NCBI GenBank assembly: GCA_950295325.1
Contig: OX485806.1
Span: forward strand, 9,920,001-9,984,000
Length of the DNA: 64,000 nt
Source of the DNA: Polytrichum commune
Lineage: Eukaryota > Streptophyta > Polytrichopsida > Polytrichales > Polytrichaceae
Direction: 5' to 3'
The notes under the pieces are model-generated. The model saw only the letters and a list, made by a program, of their open reading frames with translations, had not been told where the DNA came from and did no database searches. Every line of letters begins with the position of its first letter. Within the stretch, counting starts at the first letter, position 1. This document shows, in pieces, positions 41,097-53,141 of this stretch. Position numbers and translations under genes: made by a program.

Positions 41097-42741
41097 AATA
41101 GGAGGGTGAGTTACAGGTTTTGGTGATTTTTCTGCTCACCCCCTGGATGGGAGCTGGAGAGACGATGCAGGCCTTGGTTCAGGGCTGCAGCAGGGATGGG
41201 TTCGTTGAAGGGGCCGGCGGGCACAGATAAATAGTGGTTCACGTTTGGGTGAAATGTAGGGTTTGTAAAAAAAAGAGCAGAATCTGGCGGAATATGAATG
41301 GGCGATATAAGCGTGATCGCCAGATCGCCAAGCAAGCTTACAGATTCCTGATTTTGTGTGGTAGAAATTGGTTGAAGGAATATCTACAATGTTAAATCCC
41401 ATTTTGTGATAATTGAGAGCATTGGGCAGCTCGTTACTATTGATGATGAAGGTGGTTGTATTTGTGCATGGGAGTGTTAATTGTGTTGTGGTTCTGGCTA
41501 TCTTCCGCTAGCATGGTGTTAAGAGTTAATATCGAACAGTCTTTACCAAAACGATCCTTAAAATCAAAAGAAACAAGAATTCAGAGAACCATGGCTTCCA
41601 CCACATTACGTTATACATACTTGGTCTTGCTTACTGGAGTGGATGCTGAACTGCATCGCATAATGCATGTTTCCTATTCTCATTGAACAAATTCTTGTAG
41701 GAAGAGACAGCAATTAAACAATGGCAGCAGTCTCCATGCATGAATTCGACTGTGATCCTCATCTCCACTTGCCACTCATAGGTAGTTGGTGAACTCATGC
41801 GCTGATCTGTGGACCTGCATGTGTGGTTTTACTTTTGCAAATAATCGCAGGGTTGTGACGTTGTGACATTAACAAATGAAACATGATATGGCAATCTGCA
41901 GGTTTAGGGTAAGAGCGGTTATTTGTAAGAATGACAAGCCACTATGTTTCAGTTTCTGGATATTACCTTAATTTTTTAGCATTCCATTGTGTTCACGTCC
42001 ATAACTTCGCTTCTCACATATTTCCCTTGTGCAGTGCAGAAGCTGGAAAAGGTGATATTTGGGTTGGTGAATTTTACAATGTGATCTCTTGGAGCAGTAG
42101 GAAGTGTTCTTGGTGAAGTCAATTGTTGAATAGATTGAAAAACATTGCACACTATTTTGAATCCAATTCCCTACAAATATTGTAACTTACACCATCGGCT
42201 TGTGATGATGAATATTGTGTGTTGCAAAGTAGTGTGCACTCACACTACTTTCCCCACTGTTTTGAGTGTGGAAATAAGCTTAGTAACGTGGTCCAAACAA
42301 TGAGGATTGGAGTTTGTGTCGCCTATGTGAACTTTATCTCACACTCATATTGTAAATGAAGGAGCTTTACTAAAACAACTTTCCCACAAATTGAGGGCCA
42401 CTTCATTCCATCGGAGCCCAATAAGCAAATTTGGGTTCTTTGTGTCAGATCCTAAATTAGCTCATCTAAAAATAGGAATTGAACCTTTAAAATAGTTCAT
42501 TGTGTTTCCACCTTTGTAATAGATGAGTTTATGTAGAAACTAGTTGCAAGGTGTGAATTCCAAAGCTTATAAAAGACGTGAGCAACCATGTGGTGTTAGT
42601 TTTGTGTGTTGTCTTTGGTGTGTTAGCCGGAAACACTTCAATTCTTGGAGATACTTCAAATTCAAGTTATGTGTGCCTAAAAGCGACACTTTTATATACT
42701 TTTCCACTTTTAAGCTAGTTGTAGAGCTCATAGAACTTTTT

Positions 42742-44648
42742 AAAAATCCAATAGGTTTGCAAACCTAGAAAGAGTCTACAAAGCAAATTAAGAATCAATT
42801 AGTATGCGACTTGAAGAGTTTCGCAAAGTTATTTTGGAAAATGAGCCTCTTATTAACCACTAGAGGGTTTCATTGCTATTGGATTTGTTAAGTAGCTGAG
42901 AATAGTCACAAAGTCAACCTTATAGTGGGTGAGAGTCTTTTATTAAAAGAGGGCTTTGTTCACCTTTTGTGGAACACATGTTACACCACCTCGTGTAGTG
43001 CGTAGATCCTAGCCTAGCCATTATGATGTTATTTTGTACATATGCTACACATGCTACACATGCTACACATGGCTAGTTGTTTCTAGAGTAATGCATCATC
43101 ACTCTCACTTGTTAGCGCTTTAAGGTCAAAAAGTAGTTGGCGATTTTAGGAGTATGTTAGTTTTGGTTTTACATTACTTTAGACATGCTTGGTCCATTAG
43201 CCTCGCAACTCAATAAAAGGTTCCCAAGCTCAAATTACATGTTTCCAAGAGAAAACAATCAAACCTGGGGGTCAAACCTAGGCGAGGCCAATAATGGATG
43301 AATTTATATTATACTATATATATATATATCATTATTATTCTTATTTAAAAAAAATGTGTTTACTTATAGGTAATGATATGGGATAGGCAAGCTATATGAT
43401 GGAACCGTTGATGAAATTCAAGACAACTATGTACGGTTATACAACTATATACACTAGAAATTATGTAATACATAACACTACCAACATAACACAAAACCAT
43501 ATAACCATATAACAAGTGAGTAATTATTTGACATTAATATATGGTGAGAAATAATCATATTCAACTTACATACACACACGCCGGGGAATATGTAACAAAC
43601 TTTTTCTTGTGTTTCACACTCTATCTAACGTATTAAATACATTACTGCTCGTGAAAAACTATGTTCAAATATGTTGTTCGAGTTGCATAATGTCAAAACT
43701 TCTTGTGAGATGTGAACATTTCACAAGGAATAGAAGACAACCATTCCTTAAGTATTGTGATCAAGGTTTTGGAGGTCATAGACGATCTAAGGTAGGTATA
43801 CAAGTGTTATGTGGTTTCTTTTCTTAACCAAACACCTATACTTGTAAGGTGTGTGGATCTAAGAATGGAGACTATGAAAACGAGCCGCTCGGGGCCAAAG
43901 GCCCACCGCTGGTGGGAGAAGAAGTCCGGAAGGACGAGGTTGGCAAAGTAGAGAGTTTGTTTGGGTAATAGGTATTGATGCTTACACCAAAAGAATCATG
44001 AAAACAACTACAAAACAACATGGAATTGTTTCACATTTGTTGGTATTGAAATGTGGCCCACACAATGCTATCTGGCAAACCTTGTTATTGCAATAATCTT
44101 TCGTTAACCTTCTGAATTTCAGATACAATGAGAATATACACGAGGCGTCTTATCTTTGTGTACATAGGTTGCCCACTGCGAAATAAAGATAGGATACAAG
44201 ACCTCCAAATCAACCCAAATACACCTAATTAGAGCAACCGAGTAGCAGAAGCAGAGTACACATCAGCTTCAACAAAACAATTGGTCCCGGCAAGCTAAAA
44301 AATTCATAGTTGCACTATGGTTTCTAGTCTTCAGACTTGTATCTCAAAAGAAAATGCCAGTAAACCACTTTCCTGCCATGATTCCTCCCTATTCCACGTA
44401 GAACATATGTAGGAAATCAAAGACATGCTTCACACAAAAATTAAGATTAACCACATAAAAATCTGACACGAAGCCATGAAAGATTGTTCCATGGAAGTAT
44501 ATGGTGTGGAGTTGTATGAAGATTATCCAATGTTTTGAGAAAGGTCTATGCACCACTCTTGACAAAGTATATATGTGTGCGTGCGTGCGCGTGCGTATAT
44601 ATGCATATCACTACAGTTGTATAACATCTATAGTTACACCTGTACAAC
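42742..44648. other. No gene recognised
   Basis: Unique DNA follows the outer breakpoint of the right actin arm. It contains a short tandem run (tgctacaca x3, about 43040-43068), a GC-rich patch near 43885-43930 (ctcggggccaaaggccc) and an alternating gtgcgtgc / tatata tract at 44565-44600. No supported ORF. Confidence 0.5.
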
Positions 44649-44923
44649 TTAAATCCCCAATCTGTAAGTACTTGCGTGAGATTTATCTAAAGGATCATAA
44701 ATAACTTTAATGTAGTGATCCAAGATATCCATTGACATAGTTGGCAACCGATGGACGGCATGAGGTCCAATATTTATCTTCACAAAGGGCCAGGTTAACA
44801 CATGAGCAGCTTCACATTCATCTATTCCATCTCCAATCACGCAGAATTTTAAGAGAAGTCTTTCCACTCGCTCCTTGACCCATTGGAAACACTGCAACTT
44901 GCCAACCTCCCGAGAGCTATATA
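44649..44923 (-). CDS. EYA: Eyes-absent (EYA) phosphatase C-terminal exon, gene fragment
   Basis: After a ctgcag acceptor the exon reads YSSREVGKLQCFQWVKER, then LKFCVIGDGIDECEAA, then TWPFVKINIGPHAVHRLP and a stop at 44649. This is the last part of the EYA HAD-type tyrosine phosphatase domain. The catalytic motif GDGxxE is kept as GDGIDE, where plant EYAs usually have GDGWEE or GDGLEE. The acceptor phase (1) equals the natural one, splitting the Val codon before YSS. No upstream EYA exon (WDMDET motif) was found on this strand; instead an RRM exon precedes it. I read it as a captured fragment, possibly spliced into a chimeric transcript. Confidence 0.75.
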
Positions 44924-45215
44924 CTGCAGAAGATTAAAAACCGATAATATCATGTTGATTCCTCTTGTGCATCACTGCCACCAAAAACTTACATGTTCAA
45001 CCAAATACGCAACTTGACAGGCAATAATCAAGTAGCAATATTGTGGATGCACTGAAGGTGTCATATACTAGGACTAGACCCACAGTTATCAACTGACATC
45101 ATTCTAGTTCATGTATTATTTCATTCAAGTAAACCACAAACCACCTACCATTGTCATCTATTTGCAACCAATAATCACTTATAAGTTTTTGAGAAAAAAA
45201 GATTGACACACAAAC

Positions 45216-45283
45216 CTCGACTTCGCTTCTGCTCGTCTCTCATTATGTATACATCATCAACCCGACCATATGGGGAAAAAAAA
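45216..45283 (-). CDS. FCA: FCA-like second RRM exon, gene fragment
   Basis: The 68-nt exon (phase 2 in, phase 1 out) reads FFSPYGRVDDVYIMRDEQKR then SRG. It matches the middle of RRM2 of the flowering-time RNA-binding protein FCA (..FGHVEDVYLMRDE..SRG). The following RRM2 half is missing. The next exon on this strand is the EYA one 292 nt downstream, in compatible phase. Confidence 0.65.
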
Positions 45284-46071
45284 CTGCGATCACAGAATGT
45301 CCGCTTAGTACGTTGAAATCAAATCTACATCTACTTATTGGCAATACAAAACTACTTCGACCATCTGTTCTATTGAGAAGATCACAAACAAAAGCAGAAT
45401 AGATTTTTTCTACTTAAGATGATCAGAAAGAGACAGTGCCACTTGGCTGGAGCTACTCCATGTTCCAGCAGATCACAAACAACACAAAATTAGTCATGCC
45501 TACAATAGTTTCCTTATACGCACAGGGATGAAATGATTGGACCATGCAGAAGTTCTTCAAGAGCGGCCTTCTACAGGTGGACAATCTACAGATTTTGAAG
45601 GTTAAGTCAAAGACAAATAAATGTACAGCAAATAAAACTCTACATTCTACAAGTGCCTTGAATTGCAACATTCCACATCACTTTGTGCAAGCAAGGTCTG
45701 ATCTTAGCTGGCACAAGTGACTTTGAAAAGTCAATATGTTGCTCATCTTCACAGAAACTTGTGGGCCACTTCAATAACAGATGATCACTATGGGAAAAGT
45801 CAAATTGGGTATGCTTGCCAAGTGTGAGGACTATAACTAAGGAAGTCATCTGAATGTGCAATGCACATGTTGATAACAAGTTTCCCTCAAACACCATGTA
45901 ACCTCTACTTGTACCACAAACTCACACCTGAAACAAGGACTGAGATGGAATTAGTTCTTTGACACCAGATTATAGACGTTTTTACAAATCATGAGTATCA
46001 TGTACTCTCATGTAAGTTAAATGAGAAGTACTGAATTAGTTTGAATAGTTCTGAAATCACATACAATACAC

Positions 46072-46149
46072 CTGGTAGAGTTTGCTGATCGTGAAGAGCC
46101 CTGATCGCCCTCTCTGCCTCCTCAACACTAGAATACTTGATAAAACAAC
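46072..46149 (-). CDS. FCA: FCA-like first RRM exon, gene fragment
   Basis: This 78-nt exon (phase 1 to 1, CCAG|gtgtat donor) reads GCFIKYSSVEEAERAIRAL, then HDQQTLPG. It corresponds to one exon of FCA RRM1 (GCCFVKY ... AIRALHNQITLPGG). The first half of RRM1 and the linker to RRM2 were not found nearby. Confidence 0.7.
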
Positions 46150-46391
46150 CTCCATACAATCTCACAAGCACCAGTAACAAACCCAACAAACACCACACAA
46201 TCAACTGAAAGCAGGGATAGTGAGGAGTCCAGCGCCCGGGCCGGGTACCTTGAGATTATAATACAACAACTTGGCAAAAAAAAAAAGACAAAGAAGAGGA
46301 ATTTCTATTTATATATGTAAGGTGCATAATCTGCATTTCCGACAATAATAAAAAACAAAAAACAATAAATAGGAAGGAGACGATATTTTCG

Positions 46392-46718
46392 TTATCTACT
46401 TGTGGATTTCCTCTTGAGCATCCAATACAAAGGGTCGGCCGACGGACGACCCCTCATAATATTGTAGCTTTTTAGAGGTTCGGATTGGTATTTGCGTATG
46501 AGTTGTTTTTCCATCCTATCCGCTACATACTTTCGTATAATTGTGTACACAACGTCCATATGGAAATATTGTGCGAATGGTACATATAGTTTAGCGTCGC
46601 CTCTCATCTTGAGAGGTGAAGACCGGATGTGTTGACGTAGTCGCCTGTGTGGTGATATCGTTTGGCCTACGTAAACTTGTCCATTGTCCCTGTCACGAAT
46701 TATGCAATGTAGTGAGTA
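46392..46718 (-). CDS. GIY-YIG endonuclease domain, probably a decayed gene or element
   Basis: Reading from about 46718 the frame gives CIIRDRDNGQVYVGQT, then SPHRRLRQHIRSS, and later DRMEKQLIRKYQSEPLKSYN, ending with a stop at 46392. This fits the GIY-YIG fold: a YVG motif after a short strand, Arg and His on the following helix, and a downstream helix with the metal-binding Glu (MEKQLI). The first GIY strand is weak (HCII) and an in-frame TAA lies just upstream. Such nucleases occur in Penelope-like retroelements, viral and organellar homing genes, and repair proteins. I cannot choose between them. It sits in the large gap between FCA-like exons. Confidence 0.6.
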   Translation of the reverse strand, partial: YSLHCIIRDRDNGQVYVGQTISPHRRLRQHIRSSPLKMRGDAKLYVPFAQYFHMDVVYTIIRKYVADRMEKQLIRKYQSEPLKSYNIMRGRPSADPLYWMLKRKSTSR

Positions 46719-46789
46719 TTAAGAATGACATGCAATGTAACAATGCTACTCAAATGCGAAATTATAGACATGATGAACGAAATGTACCT

Positions 46790-47640
46790 GCAAGTTATAG
46801 TGTACACACTCAAGAACCGCGCTTCCCATTTTTTGGACGGGAAGTGTTTGTTAGAGTTGGAATCGGCGCATCATCGAACTCTGATGTAAGATTTGGATTT
46901 ATATTTGGCGGATTAGGGGCCAGTGGATCAACCTGCGCCTAGATGTTCTCTTCCTTCATTTTGCGCAATATGGATACTGCACGATCGTAGGAAATATCCG
47001 ACTATGCTGTGGTGTCGGTTATACCAAATTCATGGTAGAAGCGAAATATTTGGTGTGACGCCAAATCTCCTGGGACGACGGTCTTCAACAATGTCTTCGC
47101 TCTCCAAGCAGGGAGAGTGGTTGTGATATCCGTGTATTGGATGTAAAACACGTTCAGAAGCACCTTCAAGTACATGAGGAAAATATGCATTTAGGAAATT
47201 GCAGTGGTAATGAGATGTATTTGAAAAGAAACAACATAATTTTGTAATTTTTTTTATAAAATTTAATAAACAATGCATGATGCAATGAATGTTGAAAATA
47301 ATTAATATATCTGTGATATGAAGTGCATACCTGGACATGGCATACCATCATGCATCTTTTCAAATTTATTTTTGTACTTTGCATGTTCCGTAACAAATTG
47401 ATTCACTTATCTTATTGTATTGAAACCTATAGGGTTTAAAAAATTCTTATAGCCGCAGACGTCCAGGAGTCGACGCTGTGCTTTGGTGGGATAGAATTTC
47501 TTTGCGCTATGTGATTTTTTTGGAGTTGATTTTGGCAACTCCGCCTTCAATTTTGTGAGCAAGCGAGAATAGTTGATCGCAAGACGATCGCTGTTGGTGT
47601 TGGAGGCCACCATTGTGAGCACTGCGTAATATATGTATGT
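46790..47640 (-). pseudogene. Decayed ORF upstream of the GIY-YIG segment
   Basis: A start at 47640 (MVASNTNSDRLAINYSRLL) runs through KAQRRLLDVCGYKNFLNPIG. An in-frame TAA follows, and the same frame continues as NQFVTEHAKYKNKFEKMHDG up to a gtatgc donor. From about 47160 a second stretch reads TTLPAWRAKTLLKTVVPGDL, then HQIFRFYHEFGITDTTA, with two in-frame TAG codons before PLAPNPPNINPNLTSEFDD. The composition is coding-like despite the stops. No family is recognised. Together with the GIY-YIG exon on the same strand this may be one decayed gene or mobile element. Confidence 0.45.
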
Positions 47641-47699
47641 TTCAGGACATGTGCAACATTTAACCATAGAAGGTGCAAAAACTGCTACGGATGTATAAG

Positions 47700-49220
47700 G
47701 ACAAAATCGTATGTGATGCTAAAGGATCTCAGTTTATTCATCCAATACAATGACATGTAGTGTTGTTGTTTTAGTGGCCCTAAACCATCACTTCATTAAT
47801 CATAAATTATACTAATTGATATATATGTTTATCTCAAAATATATGCATTGTGTAACTTACATGGACGATTAGTTATGCACAAATTTTATAAAATCAAAAA
47901 AATGAGAACTGTGTTGGTAGCTTGGAAATGCATCATCTTTTATAATAAAATACATTCTTACAAAAGACAAAGACGGAGGAAAGTTCTCACCAAGAAAATT
48001 TATAAAGACAGATATATTGTTTTAACTTTGGAGGAATGCGCAGACGGTTGTTGCTGTGTGCGAAGCCTGAGAATGTTTGTGCTTACATAAAAAACTATAT
48101 AGACAACCACTACAGTGCATTGTGGGCCGTAGTTGAGTGATAAAGATGTAACTTAAGTGAAGTTATTTTTGAACTTACAGTCTGTGGATAGAATGTATTT
48201 GTGGCATTTTTTAGTTTGATACGCTTCGAATGTACAATGTAGATTGTAGGTGGAGATAACCTCTTTATGGATCCACAAATGAAACTGTTAGTGAAAACTC
48301 TTTCACAGATTGATGTCATGGTCATCTCAACCAGTTAAGTGCATTTTCTTACACATTCGGTTTGTGTGTAAAGTTACAGTGATAGGCATGCAACTCAAGT
48401 AAACACATAGTTTTGATATGGAGTAGCAATTTGGATATAGGCCTGATAGGCTAAGATTAGTTTTTACTTCTCTTTTTGGTATAATTATGGAAGAATATAC
48501 AAGGTGTCCTGAAATCAGAAAGTCATTCCCAGCATGGCAACATAAATCCACTAGGACACATTTCATTGAGGTAGAACCAATTATAAATTGATTTCATTGT
48601 GCTTCAAAACGTACAAATGGAAATCATGGTAGTTGTGTTGGGATATTCAAAATCCTATTGTAGCTTGTCCTACTAGGGTAGGTGGGGCAAGGTAGCCTTG
48701 CATGAGCACATTTTGTGTTTGAATGTCCCCTGTATAACTTCGTTATAAATAAGTTTCCCTCATTATTTGAGAATGTAGTTCTACATAATACTATTTATAT
48801 CCATAATAATGTTCTATGGAATATTTTCCACATTCGGTCCCACATATCATTGTTATGGATCCAAATAATGTTATGTAGGAAGCTTCAAGTATTTCTTTTA
48901 ATTGGACCATCAGGTTGACATTGACGTCTATCTCATAGAGGCTGCCACACTATGTCATTCTAGATAATTAGCTGATTGAAACCATCATGATATATTTCAA
49001 TCCCATTAACCTTTTTGGCTTCCTAGACTTCAAAATGAATTTCATTTCATAGACCACTAGGGGATTTAGGATGTTGGATCCAATGCTCATATATTCTTCT
49101 AGTTTTGGAAACATGGACAACTCAATTGTTTTGTGAACAATTCTAACTTTACAAAGATGCTTACAATCGGTCAAATCTATCATTATGCCATGCTGATTTA
49201 CTTTGATAAGTTGTTGAATT
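47700..49220. other. No gene recognised
   Basis: AT-rich DNA with short open frames on both strands lacking recognisable domains. It lies inside the gap separating the FCA-like N-terminal exons from the RRM exons. Confidence 0.5.
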
Positions 49221-49223
49221 GGA

Positions 49224-49451
49224 CTATACCAAATATGATATTTAGTGTGCCTTTCTATTTGGATTTACATGGTGCTATATCTTTTTACTATTGGAATAAA
49301 TTTTTACCAAGTAAAGCTGTTAATGTTCTATAATGTCCCAACCATGAATCTAACATTTGTTGGTAAAATATGAGATATATGTATAGTGAATAGATAAAGC
49401 ATTGCATAATTCCAAATAGTAAGTCACACTAAATATCAATCTTAATGTAGT
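49224..49451. repeat. MITE, CTACACTAA family, 228 bp
   Basis: The left end ctataccaaatatgatattt and the right end ..aaatatcaatcttaatgtag are inverse. Inner motifs tatttagtgtg and cacactaaata pair. Its size matches the copy at 12465-12691, and it shares the 'tataatgtcccaacc' core. Confidence 0.65.
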
Positions 49452-49673
49452 GTTTTAGGCAATTTGGGAGCAATTTTGGGGAGATTTCAATTCAGCCTTT
49501 ACAGAGGGCTTAAATCGTATGCATAGCTGCAACAGGCTGGGACAGGACATGCCCATACTAGTTCATTTGGATGTTGATTTAATGTGGCCTATTGGTTGTG
49601 CATACCCTCAACATTCTATGCCTCTGAGATGGTTCAGCCCACAGTGGTTCATTGATGCACGGTGTCGTGATGT

Positions 49674-50663
49674 AAATACGTACACTATATAGATGTGTAC
49701 GTATTTAATATTGCATTGTGAGTCTTGGTCTTGGAGAAAAATAATAAAGAATAGAAGTAGATTACTTTTTTTATTTACTCATAGTTTATTTTAGTTATCA
49801 TTACCTAAAGATAGAAGTGGATAGAAGTTGCTTACCTTTATGTTTACTCATAGTTACTCTTAGTTACCTTTACCAAATGATAGAAATAGATTACCTTTTT
49901 ATTTACTCATAGTTTATTTTTGTCTTTTAGTTATCTTGAGTTACTTTGGACCAATGGGTGATTAGAAGCCATGTGATGAGGATAAGAGAGAACTTTATCT
50001 CTCGCATGGATAGGGAGAGGTGGTGAAGGAAAGATGTGATGTGATTATTGGGGGAGAGAAGTTGTAGAGAGAGAGAAGTGGATTCGAAGCTCACGGTGTG
50101 AGTTGTTTTTTAGAAGAATATGAAATAAAATACGAGGGATTTGTGATTCATGAGAGATCTCACTTGTTGTTTTGGAAGTTAGCAATCAAGATTTGTGCTT
50201 GTTTGAGTGGAGGGAAGTCTGTTGGTTCTTAAAAGAAGAGCTGAGACTTCGACCGACCATAGAAGACGGACAAATTGAAGAATTGAAGGCTTCAAGACTT
50301 GAATGTGTGGTTGCTTGTGGCACGTTGTCTTTTTCTTGTGTGTGTGATTCCAAGCCGGTTTTGGAGGCTAGTTGCATTTCATTTCTGCATCGTAATTTGT
50401 TTCCTGTGTGACAACGAAGTGGGATTAATGACCCACAAGGTTGTTTGTGACAACGAAGTGGGATTGATCACCCACAAGGTTGTTTTCTGTCGTTCCCACT
50501 GGTGAGGCGCGATTGCTGGTCACCGTGGGTTTGAAAGTTTAGGAGCCAATCTTTCGGACGTCAGCTCGTGTTCTGACGTCCCGTTTTACCCGTCCGAAGC
50601 CCGTGGTTTCTTATCACACTACCCTTACCCTTTACCCATATAGAGCCGCAACAGGATAGGTCG
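49674..50663. repeat. LTR-like or complex noncoding repeat region
   Basis: It begins with a 13-bp perfect inverted repeat (taaatacgtacac / gtgtacgtattta, 9-nt loop). Three ~65-bp repeats of gatagaag..gattac..tttactcatagtt follow (about 49755-49930). A direct duplication of about 40 bp (tgacaacgaagtgggatt.., 50407-50486) comes next, and it ends at ccgcaacagg. A similar octamer gcaacagg lies at 49531. This could be a solo LTR, but no TG..CA ends with matching 5-bp duplications were found. Confidence 0.35.
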
Positions 50664-52153
50664 ACGGGAAAGAGGTTGAAGATTAGAAGAAATTGAAGAA
50701 ATTGAAGACTAGAAGACCAGAAGACTCGATTGAAGACAAGAAAATTTGACGGGTCCGATAAAATCTAGTTGCAGCCAAAAGCCCAGTGCTTTCCCAAGGC
50801 GGAACCCTCTCTACCCGACAACGGTGTGGAAAATTAATCACAACACCATCTCCTATACCTAGATAACTGAGATGGCAGAACTTTCCAAAGTCGAACTTAC
50901 TCAAGTATGCATTCCATTCTGAAAGGCCTGTGACATTCCAATAATTTCCATAAAGCCCAGCAATCTTGCATACAGGTCGCAGTGTACAGTAGATAAACTA
51001 GCCAATAAACGTAGGTACAAAGAAACTCCCAAACCCTTGACCCACCACCAACTTGCAATTTACTCATCAAACTAAGTATCCTTTTCTTAAAAAGAATGAT
51101 ATCCTTTGTTGAGTTCCACATCTAAGAATGGTTGTCTTTAGATCTACATTCATTACTTCAGGGATGCCAAAAACAATGGTGTCTGTGTAACCCTTTGGAC
51201 TAACCTGCTTGCTCCTTTACAAAGTACTCTTCCATATCAAGGAAATATGAGCTCCATACATCAGACGATACATACATAAATGGGTTTCAGCCTTTTTGAT
51301 GTCCATTAAATGCGCAAAATGACATGTGAAAACATCTTGACCTTCTCCGCTTCAAGAAATGTACATGACAAAAAAGCAAACTCCATGACCTAACTTAAGT
51401 AACTGCCTCAACCGTGTTCTGTCTAGACACAATGTCCTCCATGGGAAAAGAGGAAGTGGATCTACTTTCACAATATTACAAATTCAATGAGCAACACAAT
51501 TACAAAGGTAGTATCCTCAGTTTCAAAGACATGAAGTCACACTACATGGCACCTCAGAAAATAAATGCAGAAAGATGTAAATCCTTCGTTTACTATCCAT
51601 AAGACAACCACCAATAAAACAGGTCTTGAACCCAAACTCTCACAACTCCTGCACACTTCATCTGTGCACTACAATTGCTTTTCCAGTTACATAGAGGGTC
51701 TTCAAATAGTGCTCCAAAACTGCTGACCTGCACAAACAAGTGCACCACCTTTTACAATGCAGCTTTTACAAAAGGATGATGCCAGCTAGTGTTGAGGGTA
51801 ATACAAACACCAATTTAAACCACTGTTCGTTGATGGCATGCATAATGTCGTCTAATGAATATGTTAAAAGTATTGCAATGTAAGCGCTTAAATACCAAGC
51901 AGGGAAAAAGTAAGTGTAAGTGGTATACTAATACTTTTGATTCAGATGTCTGACTGCCATACACACAATATGGTACGGAAGATCTAGTAAGAACCTCACA
52001 TGGCTTGGAGCAAGAGCAACTTGTAATATTTGATATAACATTCTCCAAAAACCTCTCAGATAAAGCAACTCAAGTAATTTGTTAAGTGACAATAATTTCT
52101 CAGAATGTACTTGTATCACAAAAAAAAGGAGGAGAAAAAGATTGCTTCCTCAC
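50664..52153. other. No gene recognised
   Basis: Short open frames only. A purine-rich run (gaagattagaagaaattgaag repeats, 50676-50735) is present. No supported exon. Confidence 0.45.
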
Positions 52154-52228
52154 CTAATAATCAGCCTCCCGAGCATGTCTCTGATGGCCTGGTGGAGAAG
52201 GTGATCGCCGCCTCCTTGGGGGAATTGA
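52154..52228 (-). CDS. Candidate exon after the helicase fragment
   Basis: With acceptor cttacag and donor ttag|gtgagg this 75-nt exon joins the preceding exon in phase (2 to 2) and reads FPQGGGDHLLHQAIRDMLGR. An overlapping frame of the same stretch, extended upstream to about 52245, reads GLQSIPPRRRRSPSPPGHQR. That looks like the Arg/Ser-rich N-terminus of FCA-type proteins but runs into a stop exactly at the donor. The true frame is unresolved. Confidence 0.4.
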   Translation of the reverse strand, partial: SIPPRRRRSPSPPGHQRHAREADY

Positions 52229-52442
52229 CTGTAAGCCACTAGGAGTTCCTGATCGCGATTTGCAAGGTGGTAGGATAACACTCATGTCTCACAAAACTGA
52301 CTGAAATATATATATCTTGACAGACCTTAAAACCAGATAACACATCTTGGTATGGAATAGTCTATTGAAAGGAAAAATACTGTGAATAACAATGGACTGC
52401 CCATTAGGAAATCTTGTGTGGTCAGTTGTTTACATAACTCAC

Positions 52443-52608
52443 CGTGATAAATATTGATCTCCACCACTATTACGGGGGTGACCATCCCTAGATCGATATG
52501 GTGGGAGGAAGGAGATGCTTGGGTGCACGCGATACTGTGTTGTGAGAAGGTTAACAGGAAGGCCTCCCTCCTGAAGGCGCTCAAACAAGCTCCGCCCAAA
52601 TGCAGTAC
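52443..52608 (-). CDS. SF1 helicase motif exon joined to an RS-like segment
   Basis: It enters in phase from 53142 and reads GRSLFERLQEGGLPVNLL then TTQYRVHPSIS. This is the conserved Upf1/Sen1-type segment between motif III and motif IV (usually SLFERL..QYRMHP.I..FP). Immediately after, without an intron, it changes to PPYRSRDGHPRNSGGDQYLS, which is not helicase sequence and resembles the low-complexity N-terminus of FCA-like proteins. This suggests a fusion point inside the exon near 52510. Confidence 0.65.
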
Positions 52609-53141
52609 CTGAAACCAATTAATTATGCCCCCCAACATAACATTGAGGTCTAAATACTACATTCATAACCACTATACACACAAAACAACCAGATTTTCAG
52701 TGAATCAGACAACATGCATTGACGAGTGTGTCGTATGAGAAAATATACACACACAAAATTCAGCAGATTGACTTGCAAGCAATAGGTTCATGGCTACCAT
52801 TAAATCTTACAGGTCCCAAAGGCACATTCTGGGCTGGAAGGTGTCAAACAGAGGGCTTACTTCTTGAGAACCTTCAGCTAAATGAGACAACAGTTGCCTT
52901 ATCTAAACTCAACCCATTTATCAGATGCACTATTCCAATTGGAGCATAAATATATGTCAATGTATTATAGGGAGATTTGAGCTTATATAATTCACCTGGA
53001 CCCGCATACATACCATTTATATCTATCCAACCTTGTCACATGTGAATTTTACATCTCCACTTTTTTATAGGTTATGCTAAATATGGAATCAATATCACCA
53101 AATAATCAAACAGGTACAGTAAGAGGCAGGAGGGAGCTAAC

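Noticed and set aside
45640-45897. 85-codon minus ORF between the RRM fragments as the missing FCA linker
   Set aside because: The sequence (SHSDHLLLKWPTSFCEDEQH) does not match the RRM1-RRM2 linker and has no fitting splice phases.
51120-51290. Possible copia-type retrotransposon fragment (KGYTDT, VDLKTTIL)
   Set aside because: Only a few residues resemble a reverse transcriptase; no catalytic YVDD or continuous frame.
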